Shown here in pieces: positions 59,001 through 64,000 of a stretch of 64,000 nucleotides of DNA. The DNA is taken from assembly GCA_030035585.1 (NCBI GenBank), contig CM057469.1:57243501-57307500 (forward strand). The letters are read 5' to 3'. Source of the stretch: Dugong dugon. Taxonomy: Eukaryota > Chordata > Mammalia > Sirenia > Dugongidae. Numbering within the stretch: the first letter of the stretch is position 1; each line of letters starts with the position of its first letter. Below the pieces are notes generated by a model, which was not told the DNA's origin, did no database searches, and saw only the letters and a program-made list of their open reading frames with translations. The translations under genes and the position numbers were made by a program.

Positions 59001-61734
59001 CTAAAGAAGCACGTATGAGAATCTAGTTGTGCCCTATTAACGCAGACATTAAATAAATTTGCAAAAAGGTAAAACAACATATTCTTCTCACTAATTTTTT
59101 GCTTTGGTTGTTATTGTTGTTGTTAGGTGCCGTTGAGTCAGTTCTGACTCATAGCAACCCTATGCACCACAAAACGAAACACTGCTGAGTCCTGCGCCAT
59201 CCTCACAATCGTTGTTATGCTTGAGCCCATTGTTGCAGCCACTGTGTCAATCCATCTTGTTGAGGGTCTTCCTCTTTTTCGCTGACCTTCTACTTTACCA
59301 AGCATGATGTCCTTCTCCAGGAACTGATCCCTTCTGACAACATGTCCAAAGTATGTGAGACGTAGTCTTGCCATCCTTCCTTCTAATGGGCATTCTGGTT
59401 GTACTTCTTCCAAGACAGATTTGTTCATTCTTTTGGCAGTCCATGGTGTATTCAATATTCTTCACCAACACAATTCAAAGGCATCAATTCTTCAGTCTTC
59501 CTTATTCATTGTCCAGCTTTCACATGCATATGGTGCAGATGAAAATACCATGGCTTGGGTCAGGTGCACCTGAGTCTTCAAAGTGATATCTTTGCTTTCC
59601 AACACTTTAAAGAGGTCTTTTGCAGCAGATTTGCCCAATGCAATGCGTCTTTTGATTTCCTGACTACTGCTTCCATGAGTGTTGACTGTGGATCCAAATA
59701 AAATGAAATCCTTCACAACTTCAATCTTTTCTCCATTTATCATGATGTTGCTTATTGGTCCAGTTGTAAAGATGTTTGTTTTCTTTATGTTGAGGTGTAA
59801 TCCATACTGAAGGCTGTGGTCTTTGATCTTCATCAGTAAGTGCTTCAAGTCCTCTTCCTCTTCCATAAAAAGATACTAGGTTAACATTTAATGAGTTTAC
59901 TGCTGTTCTTTTTAAATTTATTAGTATTTTTCAAATTTCTCAGTTTTAATGTATAATATGGGAAATATCAATGGCTATAATCCAAATAAGCAAAAGCTCT
60001 TTGACGATCTCAATCATTTTTAAAAGTGTAAAGGGGTCCTGAGGTCAAGTGTGAGAACAGCTACACTAGAGGCACACAGGTAGAACAGAGTCCTGTATAT
60101 AAAAAGGGTTGCTTTGAGACTTTTCAGGGTATCCAGGGACCATACCTGCTTGGCAAAAAATATTGTGTCAAGTCTGGAGTCCTGAACCACAGAGCCTGCT
60201 GGTTCTTCTCCTGGCTGCCACTTGAAAAGAAAAATTAACCCATGAACTGGCCTACAAAATAAAATACAAATTAATGATACCAAACCCTGCTTCTTTTATG
60301 ACACATTGTCAATATATTAAATTTCAGTCCCCAACTTAACACATGTAATGACAAATTAAGTAAATATCAGAAAATTTCAAAAGATCACTATTGCCATTTA
60401 TAGTCACTAGAATGTTGCCTAAAAGGTTAATAACACTTAAAATTATATTAGTTGATATAGAATTATAATGAAAGGTTTAACGGATTATTCATTTCTAAAT
60501 TATATCACCTCACTTAAAAATAGAAAAAAAAAAAACCATAGTAAAACTATAAAGTTATTAACCCTAGATTGAAATCTATGATATATGAATAAAGTTCACA
60601 AAGGATGTTTACAGATAAATGGCTGATAGCATATATATTATTAAATACAGGGAGTCACCTTCATATAATCATTGGACTCATGAACAATCCTCAAGCTACA
60701 GTATGAACAGATGCTCTCACCTCAGACACAATGAAGTCACTCCCTTTCCTAAAGGAACTGTTGTTGCCTACAAAAAATTAAATTACTACTTTAGGATATC
60801 CTCCAGGCTGTCTTTCACAATTCCACTTAGCAAAAATCTTTCTTATCTTTTTAGGAAACAACTCAAATGATGTATCTTTAATCAACTTTCCCTGATCACT
60901 TAGTCAGAAACAATCTTTTATTCTATCTAAAATGATACCCCATTTTGCGGAGATGAGGAAGATGAGGGAAGCCAACTATCCCCTTCTTGCTATTGAAAAG
61001 ACTAAGCATGTACCTATAGTCCACATTTTTTCTTTTCAAAGCCTATTCCTTGTCCCCATTCCAAGATTCCAAGAACTCTCCCACCAATGAAAACTATACT
61101 AGCCCTCCTCCTGAATATATGCAGATACAACGTAAACGCTAGGGATAAGGGGAGGTGGGAGTAAGGAGAAGGCTCAGAGAGGTGACTCTGGTCAGAAAGA
61201 TGGGAGAAGAGGAAGGTACTTCCTGTCATTCACATTTTAAAATTGGAATGTAACTTCCCCAAGAAGCAATATGATAATATGTAGGCAATTTCTGTATTAC
61301 CATTATTATACATTATCTATTAAATCTAATTTGTAAACTGACCTATTATTCATATTTTTTATGTTAAAATGTGTTCCATGTTCTAGCACTACTAATCTAC
61401 AAATGAATTTTGTAAAAAATCAACCAACTGGTATTTTGTGAATATGATATTACAGACACTTAGGTTTGAATCCTATACAAATTACTTATTCAGGTTCTTG
61501 GTTATAAAATGCAGATAATACCTATCTCAGGGGATTGAAAAAAAAAAAACTTAAAGGAAATAATAAGTTGAACTTAGAGCAACCCAAATAAACAGACAAA
61601 TCTGATGATCCTTTAAGTTAGCTAAAATATAGATACATTATTATTTTTAACATATTAAAGTTATACTTACTTTAATTTTTCAAAATTCTCAGGCTCCAAA
61701 CTCCATATTTCTTCTACTTGGGCTCCTCGGCAAC
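29032..61734 (-). CDS. UCHL5: UCHL5 (UCH37) ubiquitin C-terminal hydrolase, exons 2-11 (5' partial)
   Basis: Ten exons on the minus strand join in frame: 61734-61671, 60251-60146, 49010-48885, 48800-48739, 48355-48225, 46258-46195, 41438-41336, 40026-39913, 37259-37161 and 29076-29032. They total 914 nt, which is two bases of codon 26, residues 27-329 and a TGA stop; this matches the 329-residue human protein. UCHL5 is a cysteine deubiquitinase. It docks on the 26S proteasome through ADRM1/RPN13, where it trims ubiquitin chains, and it also belongs to the INO80 chromatin remodeller. Visible are oxyanion Gln82 (exon 3), catalytic Cys88 in NNACATQ (exon 4), His164 in DAFHFVSY and Asp179 in YELDG (exon 6). 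The C-terminal helical, lysine-rich tail that binds RPN13 is in exons 9-11. Against the human protein as I remember it, I see one substitution, Thr153 to Ala. No frameshift or stop is present. Exon 1 (residues 1-26) lies beyond the right edge. Residue numbers assume the human N-terminus. Confidence 0.97.
30316..30464 (+). repeat. AfroSINE, short form
   Basis: Forward copy starting 'gagccctggtgatgaagtgg'. Target duplication 'aacgtctaatg' before and 'aacatctaatg' after (one mismatch) restores the L1 sequence. Confidence 0.92.
30487..30791. mobile_element. pogo/Tigger-like MITE, 305 bp, TA target duplication
   Basis: Terminal inverted repeats: left 'cagaagtctctgacttac'; right end, reverse-complemented, 'caggtagtcttcgaattac'. 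TA flanks both ends, and removing the element restores the L1 reading 'catatacttgttggcc'. No coding capacity. Confidence 0.75.
31366..31490. mobile_element. 125-bp TA-flanked inverted-repeat element (MITE)
   Basis: The left end 'ctgtatttttatacaaataa' and the reverse complement of the right end 'ctgtatttttatgcaaataa' match over at least 20 bases with one difference. TA lies on both sides. Excision restores the L1 'cattggcctatatgcctg'. Tc1/mariner-type insertion is inferred from the TA. Confidence 0.75.
31530..31545 (+). repeat. 16-bp AfroSINE head remnant between target duplications
   Basis: Only 'aggagccctggtggca' remains, flanked by 'caggatatttt' and 'caggatgtttt'. The SINE body and tail are missing. 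Confidence 0.6.
31578..31765 (-). repeat. MIR SINE
   Basis: 'tttcatttgatcctcataaa' and 'caaagtcacacagctagtaa' are MIR in reverse. Confidence 0.85.
31772..31922 (+). repeat. MER5A-type hAT MITE
   Basis: 'cagtagtgcttctcaatgca' to 'tggaccacactttgagaagc', with inverted 'ttctca'/'tgagaa' ends. Confidence 0.8.
31923..32424. other. unassigned AT-rich intron sequence
   Basis: No repeat family or exon recognised. Confidence 0.3.
32428..33018 (-). mobile_element. RTE LINE 3' end, reverse strand
   Basis: Starts at the 3' terminus ('ttgttgctagatgccatcca') and runs back through [21 protein letters not shown]-type coding on the minus strand to 'tcccagtaaaatgaaatcct'. It abuts a second RTE in opposite orientation. 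Confidence 0.9.
33019..34190 (+). mobile_element. RTE LINE with RT motif YADD, split by an AfroSINE
   Basis: Plus-strand RTE. It covers the reverse-transcriptase stretch ('gcatcttttcaccgtactta', CxxSPxLFNLY-like), the catalytic YADD at about 33228-33239 with a TGA just before it, then [12 protein letters not shown]-like and the endonuclease-distal C-terminus, ending 'cacctaaaaacaaca'. An AfroSINE occupies 33321-33490. Frames are broken. Confidence 0.88.
33321..33490 (-). repeat. AfroSINE inside the RTE
   Basis: Reverse copy 'accaaaccaaaaaccaaacc' to 'accaccagggtttcc'. RTE coding resumes directly afterwards at 'tatggattacacctcaacat'. Confidence 0.92.
34191..34557. other. unassigned AT-rich intron sequence
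   Basis: No repeat family or exon recognised. Confidence 0.3.
34558..34669 (+). mobile_element. RTE 3'-terminal fragment
   Basis: 'gggctcaaacataacaacga' to 'ggcacctaacaacaaa': the last ~110 bases of RTE. Confidence 0.85.
34676..34868 (+). repeat. AfroSINE, diverged
   Basis: Forward copy: 'ccctgggtgttacaaatggt', 'gaaaaccctatgaagtagtt' and 'gagtcaactcaatggc'. Confidence 0.85.
34888..35088 (+). repeat. AfroSINE, diverged
   Basis: Forward copy: 'atccctgtgtagtgtaatcg', 'gggctgctaaccaaaaggtt' and 'agtcaactcaatggaaactg'. With the previous two entries it makes a run of three plus-strand RTE-tailed insertions. Confidence 0.85.
35256..35410 (-). repeat. AfroSINE, short form
   Basis: Reverse copy: 'acctgctgccgtcaagttga' to 'ctgccaccagggct'. 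Confidence 0.9.
35411..36240. other. unassigned intron sequence
   Basis: AT-rich with no repeat family or exon recognised. Confidence 0.3.
36242..36405 (+). repeat. MER5A-type hAT MITE, diverged
   Basis: 'cttctcaaagtgcttctcaa', 'cattagaatcacttggggaa' and 'ggtcactttcagaaacactg'. Confidence 0.6.
36752..36938 (-). repeat. AfroSINE, long form, head partly lost
   Basis: Reverse copy with the 'gaagcagactgccacttttc' block. The 'ttggttagcagcc' part is deleted, so it jumps from 'ggttcaaaccg' to 'ctatgccac'. Confidence 0.85.
37161..37259 (-). CDS. UCHL5: UCHL5 exon 10 (C-terminal ULD helices)
   Basis: Residues 283-315 are encoded (99 nt, phase 0), starting [18 protein letters not shown] and ending IPLVEK. 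This is the conserved C-terminal helical extension found in UCHL5 and BAP1, which contacts DEUBAD-domain partners such as RPN13 (activating) and NFRKB (inhibiting). The acceptor is TTTATTTTTAG and the donor GTAAGT. The 8,084-bp intron 10 separates it from the last exon. Confidence 0.96.
37260..39265. other. UCHL5 intron 9, mainly unassigned
   Basis: About 38385-38490 resembles reverse L2 ('caatcatttattgactgtta'). A CA/TA-rich run lies at about 38975-39045. No exon recognised elsewhere. Confidence 0.4.
39266..39435 (-). repeat. AfroSINE with 10-bp target duplication
   Basis: Reverse copy 'aaaccaaaaaccaaacccat' to 'gccaccagggctccaaa'. 'cacccagata' occurs at 39256-39265 and 39436-39445. Confidence 0.92.
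39446..39912. other. unassigned intron sequence before exon 9 donor
   Basis: No repeat or exon. Contains a 16-base A run near 39728. Confidence 0.3.
39913..40026 (-). CDS. UCHL5: UCHL5 exon 9 (tandem NAGNAG acceptor)
   Basis: Residues 245-282 are encoded (114 nt, phase 0), beginning [11 protein letters not shown] and ending QKLKRYK. The acceptor reads CTAAG|GAG|GAACCC, so splicing may use the first or the second AG; the second removes one Glu without changing frame. The helix ending in QKLKRYK is part of the C-terminal region that binds RPN13 and NFRKB. The donor is GTAAGT. Confidence 0.96.
40225..40735 (-). repeat. L1 3' UTR in UCHL5 intron 8
   Basis: Reverse of the same 3' UTR as at 1-836: 'gtgctttagatgaaagttta', 'ttgtgacattggttgcaatc', 'tgtgtcaacactctcccctt'. 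Strongly 5'-truncated. Confidence 0.85.
41025..41245 (-). repeat. MIR SINE
   Basis: 'acctcatttaatcctcacaa', 'cattttacacaaagaaactg' and 'ggcaaagccaggaactaaat'. It lies about 90 bp from the exon 8 donor. Confidence 0.85.
41336..41438 (-). CDS. UCHL5: UCHL5 exon 8 (end of UCH domain, start of the coiled-coil linker)
   Basis: The exon finishes Lys210 and encodes residues 211-244, [20 protein letters not shown] followed by a charged helix ending QRQLAE (103 nt). It crosses from the end of the catalytic domain into the helical linker before the C-terminal RPN13/NFRKB-binding domain. The acceptor has a run of nine T residues before AG. The donor is GTTTGT, the weakest in this gene. Confidence 0.95.
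41439..42294. other. unassigned AT-rich part of intron 7
   Basis: No repeat family recognised apart from a CA/CATA run at 42262-42292. Confidence 0.3.
42295..45935 (+). repeat. HAL1-type half-L1 element joined to an L1-like 3' end
   Basis: 42295-44800 matches HAL1: GC-richer 5' region with 'gggaagccagaacttccatc', an ORF1-like remnant around 44244-44468 ('cttcagaagtgaaacggaaa'), and 'aacactgtctgatgtggtcc'. 44800-45935 reads as L1 ORF2 C-terminus and 3' UTR ending 'cacaaaataaaaagttt'. A solo LTR interrupts it at 42923-43405. Whether one or two elements is unresolved. Confidence 0.7.
42923..43405 (+). mobile_element. solo MaLR-type LTR (483 bp) with 5-bp target duplication
   Basis: TG...CA ends ('tgtgatggttaagattgtgt' to 'cccagcctaagaca'). 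Perfect 'ccatc' at 42918-42922 and 43406-43410. It has a TATTTAA box near 43061 and shares the 'cttggctgggccatgattct' motif with the MaLR LTRs at 6823 and 8374. No internal region is left, so it formed by LTR-LTR recombination. Confidence 0.85.
46195..46258 (-). CDS. UCHL5: UCHL5 exon 7
   Basis: The exon finishes Gly189, encodes residues 190-209, [20 protein letters not shown], and gives two bases of Lys210 (64 nt). It covers the last helix of the catalytic domain. The acceptor is TTTCTTTCTAG and the donor GTAAAT. Phase matches exons 6 and 8. It lies about 260 bp from the 3' end of the HAL1-type element in intron 7. Confidence 0.95.
46525..46667 (-). repeat. MIR SINE
   Basis: 'tctcatttaaacttacaaac', 'cattttacaaatgatgaaac' and 'aataaggactcaaacctata'. 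Confidence 0.75.
46965..47107 (-). repeat. AfroSINE, head truncated
   Basis: Reverse copy ending at 'ttggttggcagccatag', so the outer head is missing. 'agttttcttt' on both sides is the likely target duplication. Confidence 0.88.
47181..47356 (-). repeat. AfroSINE, young copy
   Basis: Reverse copy with an 18-base A run and near-consensus body ('cactgccgtcgagttgattc', 'agccaccagggctcc'). CpG sites are still present in several places. Confidence 0.93.
47357..48180. other. unassigned AT-rich part of intron 6
   Basis: No repeat family or exon recognised. Confidence 0.3.
48225..48355 (-). CDS. UCHL5: UCHL5 exon 6 (catalytic His164 and Asp179)
   Basis: The exon completes Arg145, encodes residues 146-188 and gives one base of Gly189 (131 nt). 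It holds His164 in [10 protein letters not shown] and Asp179 in [13 protein letters not shown], which complete the catalytic triad with Cys88. The sequence reads FEFDAKTS where human has FEFDTKTS as I remember it, a conservative Thr153Ala change in the crossover loop. The donor is GTAATC, a weak site. Confidence 0.97.
48415..48704 (-). repeat. tRNA-Gly-headed SINE filling UCHL5 intron 5
   Basis: Reverse orientation. RTE-like tail at 48418-48460 ('tcgactcatggcaaccccat') and tRNA-Gly-like head at 48634-48703 ('gtctcccgcatggaagggga', 'accactgcaccaccac'). Same family as 18652-18988. 'aaacagt' near 48403 and 48705 may be the target duplication. It leaves only 34 bp to the exon 5 donor and about 60 bp to the exon 6 acceptor. 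Confidence 0.85.
48739..48800 (-). CDS. UCHL5: UCHL5 exon 5 (active-site crossover region)
   Basis: This 62-nt exon encodes residues 125-144, [20 protein letters not shown], plus two bases of Arg145. The start ATG codon is internal and not an initiation site: the acceptor CATTGTAG sits directly before it and the reading frame is continuous with exon 4. It precedes the flexible crossover loop that covers the active site in UCH enzymes. The donor is GTAAAG. The following intron 5 is mostly SINE. Confidence 0.95.
48885..49010 (-). CDS. UCHL5: UCHL5 exon 4 (catalytic Cys88)
   Basis: Residues 83-124 are encoded (126 nt, both ends in phase 0). The nucleophile Cys88 lies in the NNACATQA motif that defines the UCH (C12) peptidase family. 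The rest of the exon covers the central helix and [13 protein letters not shown]. The acceptor is TATTTTACAG and the donor GTGAGT. The next intron is only 84 bp (48801-48884), so exons 4 and 5 form a tight pair. Confidence 0.97.
49011..50635. other. intron 3, unassigned
   Basis: No exon seen. Possible faint old LINE sequence but nothing I can name. Confidence 0.3.
50640..51600 (-). repeat. L2 remnants, reverse strand
   Basis: 'cattcattcattcaaatatt' with 'gtgccaggcattatgccaga' at 50645-50700, and 'gtcaacagggctttgaaagc' near 51460, match reverse L2. The middle part is unassigned. Confidence 0.5.
51950..54130 (+). repeat. old L1 ORF2 and 3' end
   Basis: 'gggcccagatggttttacag' (GPDGF), 'tgaccaactggacttttctc', 'atcatcagtgatcagggaga' and 'tatttatagcagcacaattc' follow L1 order through ORF2. 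Frames are destroyed. Confidence 0.7.
54131..54799. other. intron 3, unassigned
   Basis: No repeat or exon recognised. Confidence 0.3.
54800..55035 (+). repeat. L2 3' region
   Basis: 'ttctagatttcagctgaact' and 'agttttctcagacatccctg' match L2. Confidence 0.55.
55203..55383. repeat. large nested inverted repeat
   Basis: The 52-bp arms 55203-55254 and 55332-55383 are reverse complements with three mismatches, separated by 77 bp. Each arm contains the palindrome 'ttgttata(tg/ca)tataacaa'. A third partial copy starts at 55286. The motif 'caggtgattctta' recalls MER5-type ends. Confidence 0.9.
55384..55505 (+). repeat. MER5-like fragment
   Basis: 'agatcttgttaaaatgtagg' and 'tctgattcagtatatatggg' match the MER5A core; its outer end merges with the inverted repeat. 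Confidence 0.5.
55506..56628. other. intron 3, mostly unassigned, with one SINE tail
   Basis: A plus-strand AfroSINE 3'-end fragment lies at 55961-56020 ('ggaatcgacttgacagcaat'). Nothing else recognised. Confidence 0.4.
56629..56892 (+). repeat. MIR SINE, near full length
   Basis: 'gtctgggtttgcactccagc', 'actagctgtgtaacttgagc', 'cctcatagggttgttgtgag' and 'aataaatgttagctattatt'. Confidence 0.92.
57021..57275 (+). repeat. MIR SINE, near full length
   Basis: 'cacaaacctgggctttagac', 'attagctacatgacctcagg' and 'ggttgttgtgaggatttaat'. Second MIR in tandem orientation. Confidence 0.9.
57308..57405 (+). repeat. L2 3' terminus
   Basis: 'aaacagtgcccagcacaaag' followed by 'gaggtgctgaaacattactt'. Confidence 0.7.
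57406..57925. other. intron 3, unassigned
   Basis: No repeat or exon recognised. Confidence 0.3.
57930..60066 (+). mobile_element. hAT (Charlie-group) DNA transposon fossil with transposase remnant
   Basis: Inverted ends: 'agttctcaaagtgtgattca' at left, 'ggggtcctgaggtcaagtgtgagaac'-type sequence at 60034-60060 at right. Between them the plus strand carries a decayed transposase. Recognisable are an 'LLLHTKI' stretch near 58290 and the hATC dimerisation motif, read in frame as [15 protein letters not shown] at about 58909-58953. Stops and indels make it a pseudogene. An RTE is inserted at 59111-59860. It runs antisense to UCHL5. Confidence 0.8.
59111..59860 (-). mobile_element. RTE LINE 3' end inside the hAT fossil
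   Basis: Reverse RTE from its 3' end ('tgttgttaggtgccgttgag') through about 740 bp of ORF2 C-terminal coding (minus strand [28 protein letters not shown]-like). Long open stretches survive, so it is one of the younger RTE copies here. Confidence 0.92.
60146..60251 (-). CDS. UCHL5: UCHL5 exon 3 (oxyanion Gln82)
   Basis: The exon completes Lys47 and encodes residues 48-82, starting [11 protein letters not shown] and ending IFFAKQ (106 nt). The final Gln82 supplies the oxyanion hole in UCH-family enzymes. The acceptor follows a TTTTATTTTGTAG tract and the donor is GTATGG, a weaker match than its neighbours. The exon ends on a codon boundary, and exon 4 starts cleanly with Val83. Intron 3, which follows, is the longest in the window (11,135 bp). 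Confidence 0.96.
60252..61670. other. UCHL5 intron 2, unassigned
   Basis: No repeat I can name and no exon between exons 2 and 3. Confidence 0.35.
61671..61734 (-). CDS. UCHL5: UCHL5 exon 2
   Basis: This exon encodes residues 27-46, [20 protein letters not shown], with two bases of Gly26 at its start and two bases of Lys47 at its end (64 nt). The acceptor is tttttag-like and the donor is GTAAGT at 61670-61665. It belongs to the N-terminal part of the UCH fold, just before the ubiquitin-contacting strands. The split codon AA|G continues correctly into exon 3, which fixes both junctions. It is the most 5' exon in the window. Confidence 0.95.
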
Positions 61735-62255
61735 CTAAAATTAGAAATTATTTTCTTCAGAAAACAAGATCATTCATTTTTTTTCCTTCACCATTTAATA
61801 AAATAGCAACTAAAACAAATGTACATTTGGGGGCAGAAAGACATAACAAATTAAATGGTAAAAGCTGATAAAGCTTACAAATTCTATTAATTTCTTTAAC
61901 AGTTCCTAATTATTTACAATGACAGTGTATTACTTTTATTAAAAAAAAAAAAAAAATCCAAGTGGTTATGTGCATTGAGTCATCACCTTGTGACTCTTGG
62001 CTTCTCTCTCTCTGGCTTCTATTCATTCACTTTTTCCCTCAACTGTTCGTTTTGCCCACTGTGCCCTTGGTCTTCTTTTCTTCTTACTATAATAAACTTT
62101 TTTCACCTTTTCCCCCCTGAGAAAGCAAACCATTACTACTTAACAATGACTTTTAAATTCTATCTTTAGTTCTGATCCTTTTCTTAAAATTCCAAATCTT
62201 TACTTCCATCTACTTAATAGTGACTTCCCTCACTCTGCATCAAAATGAAATCTAC
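61735..62255. other. start of the UCHL5 intron 1 portion, unassigned
   Basis: AT-rich; contains a T/A run near 61940. No exon seen. Confidence 0.3.
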
Positions 62256-62263
62256 CTCTAGGA

Positions 62264-62638
62264 TAACTGTTCTCAACCAGAGTACATTTGGCAATGTTTC
62301 CTGGACACATTTTTTTATTGTCTGTATGAGGGGAAAGGGTAGCCCTGGTGGCATAGTGGTTAAGAGCTTGGCTGCTAACCAAAAGGCTGGCAGCTCAAAT
62401 CCACCAGCTGTTCCTTGGAAACCCGATGGATGAGCTCTATTCTGTCCTATTGAGTTGTTGTGAGTTGGAATCGACTTGACAGCAACAGGGTTATGGGCAG
62501 GAGGGGTGGGGTTGCTACCGGCATCTAGGGGTAGAGACTAGGGAGGCCATTAAACATCCTACACTGCAAAGGACAGCCACTATCAAAAAAGAATTATCTG
62601 GCCAAAAATGTCAATAATGCTGAGGTTGAGAAATCCTG
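62264..62638. mobile_element. non-autonomous hAT element split by an AfroSINE
   Basis: Inverted ends 'ttctcaacc' / 'ggttgagaa'. Internal 'catttggcaatgtttcctgg' and 'gacagccactatcaaaaaag' match a MER-type hAT MITE. An 8-bp duplication is visible: 'ctctagga' at 62256-62263 and 'ctctagta' at 62639-62646. Confidence 0.8.
62340..62499 (+). repeat. AfroSINE, short form
   Basis: Forward copy 'agccctggtggcatagtggt' to 'cgacttgacagcaacagggt', inside the hAT element. Confidence 0.93.
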
Positions 62639-62656
62639 CTCTAGTAGTATCATACT

Positions 62657-62862
62657 AATGGAGTAGTGGTTAAGAGCATGGTCTCCAAACTGCCAAGGTT
62701 CAAATTCTGGCTCCTTCATTTACTAGCTGTATACCATTTAATCTGTTTCCTAGATCATAGAGATGTTATGAAGAGTCAATGAAATAATGCATAAGATGCA
62801 CTTAATATAGTGCCTGGCATACTCTAAGCATTCATTCAATGTTAGCCAGTATTATCACAAGG
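62657..62862 (+). repeat. MIR SINE
   Basis: 'gagtagtggttaagagcatg', 'ttactagctgtataccattt' and 'atagtgcctggcatactcta'. Confidence 0.88.
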
Positions 62863-62880
62863 CAAACAAAAGTTAGGTTT

Positions 62881-63000
62881 ACCAGAGCCTTCTATGTGTG
62901 AAGTGCTTTAAATGAATTTTCTCTAATCTCTCCAAGGCAGCTATTTTATGGAAAAGGCAGGATTAGGGATATTAAGTGACTTGCCGAAATCCACTATACC
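62881..63000 (-). repeat. MIR SINE fragment
   Basis: 'agccttctatgtgtgaagtg' and 'ttaagtgacttgccgaaatc' in reverse orientation. Confidence 0.6.
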
Positions 63001-63043
63001 TAATGTGCTGGATAATTTTATAAATCAACTTGATTAGGGTATG

Positions 63044-64000
63044 TTGTTGTTGTTAGGTGCCGTCCAGTCGGTTCTGACTCATAGCAACCCTACATACAAC
63101 AGAACAAAACACTACCCGGTCCTCGCCATCCTTACAATCACTATGTTTGAGCCCACTGTTGCAGCCACTTTGTCAATCCATCTTGTTGAGGGTCTTCTTT
63201 TTTTCGCTGACCCTCTACTTTACCAAGTATGATGTCCTTCTCTAGAGATTGGTCCCCCCTGGTAATATGCCCAAAGTATGTGAGAAGTAGTCTCGCCATC
63301 CTTGTGTCGAAGGAGCATTCTGGCTATACTTCTTTCAAGAAAGATTTGTTCATTCTTCAGACACTCCATGGTATAGTCAATATTCTTCACCAACACCATA
63401 ACTGAAAGACATCAATTCTTTGGTCTTCCTCATTCATGTTTCAGTACTCGCATGCATATTAAAAAAAAAAAAAAAAAAAAAACCACCAAACCCGTTGCTG
63501 TCAAGTCGATTCTGACTCATAGCGACCCTAAAGGACCCTAAAGGACAGAGAACTGCCCCATAGAGTTTCCAAGGAGCGCCTGGTGGATTTGAACTGCCGA
63601 CCTTTTGGTTACCAGCCATAGCTCTTAACCACTATGCCACCAAGGCTTCTATGCATATGAGGCAACTGGAAATATCATGGCTTGGGTCAGGCACACCTTA
63701 GTCTTCAAAGTGACATTTTTGCTTTTTAACCCTTTAAAGAGGTCTTTTGCAGCAGATTTGCCCAATGCAATACGTCGGTTTATTTCTTGACTGCTGCTTC
63801 CATGGGCGTTGATTTTAGATTCAAGTAAAATAAAAATTCTTGACAACTTTAATCTTTTCTCCATTTATCATGATGTTGTTCACTGGTCCAGCTGTGAGGA
63901 CTTTTGTTTTCTCTATGTTAAGGTGTAATCCGTACTGAAGGATGTAGCTTTAATCTTCATCATTAAGTGCTTAAGTCCTCTTCACTTTTAGCACACAGGG
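63044..64000 (-). mobile_element. RTE LINE, reverse strand, running off the window
   Basis: 3' terminus at 63044 ('ttgttgttgttaggtgccgt'). ORF2 C-terminal coding is on the minus strand, up to the segment just after the RT YADD motif at the right edge. Interrupted by an AfroSINE at 63458-63650. Confidence 0.9.
63458..63650 (-). repeat. AfroSINE inside the RTE
   Basis: Reverse copy with a ~21-base A tail. It has an internal 10-bp tandem duplication 'ccctaaagga' x2. 'atgcatat' on both sides is the target duplication. Confidence 0.93.

Noticed and set aside
59138-59866. Open frames of 105 and 124 codons on the minus strand
   Set aside because: Same RTE ORF2 region as above; a decayed LINE copy, although relatively young.
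1-64000. CRISPR arrays, operons, phage or plasmid functions
   Set aside because: No regularly spaced repeats and no prokaryotic gene organisation. All repeats are mammalian interspersed families.

Overview
The window is mammalian nuclear DNA, almost certainly from an afrotherian and most likely an elephant-type paenungulate. Three repeat families support this. About twenty copies or fragments of a tRNA-headed AfroSINE are present (A box, 'gctaaccaaaaggt' block, and a tail related to the RTE 3' end). Several copies of an RTE/BovB-type LINE share that 3' end. Several 5'-truncated L1 copies share one lineage-specific 3' UTR. Nothing bacterial or viral in organisation is present: no operons, no CRISPR arrays, and no intact long ORFs.

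The only protein-coding gene I can support is UCHL5 (UCH37), the proteasome- and INO80-associated ubiquitin C-terminal hydrolase, on the minus strand. Exons 2 to 11 lie between 61734 and 29032. They join in frame with canonical GT-AG splice sites and give 914 nt of CDS: two bases of codon 26, then residues 27-329 and the stop. Gln82, Cys88, His164 and Asp179 are all present. Exon 1 and the promoter lie beyond position 64000. A short 3' UTR ends at an AATAAA signal at 28838-28843.

Positions 1-28800 are intergenic DNA downstream of UCHL5, made of layered repeats. The clearest structure is a three-level nest at 6062-11880. A minus-strand L1 is split by a plus-strand RTE, which is itself split by a complete two-LTR MaLR element with primer-binding site, TATA box, AATAAA and a 5-bp target duplication. 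Two stretches (about 17930-18235 and 20990-21595) look like single-copy, motif-rich sequence and are candidates for conserved noncoding elements.

Positions 28800-64000 are UCHL5 introns and exons, with many intronic insertions. These include an L1 containing a pogo/Tigger-like element and a very small TA-flanked inverted-repeat element, a head-to-head RTE pair, a HAL1-type element carrying a solo LTR, a hAT transposase fossil carrying an RTE, and a nested palindrome at 55203-55383. Intron 5 (383 bp) consists mostly of one tRNA-Gly-headed SINE. I found no unknown protein-coding system. The value of the window lies in the nested repeat structures and in two splice-relevant features of UCHL5.
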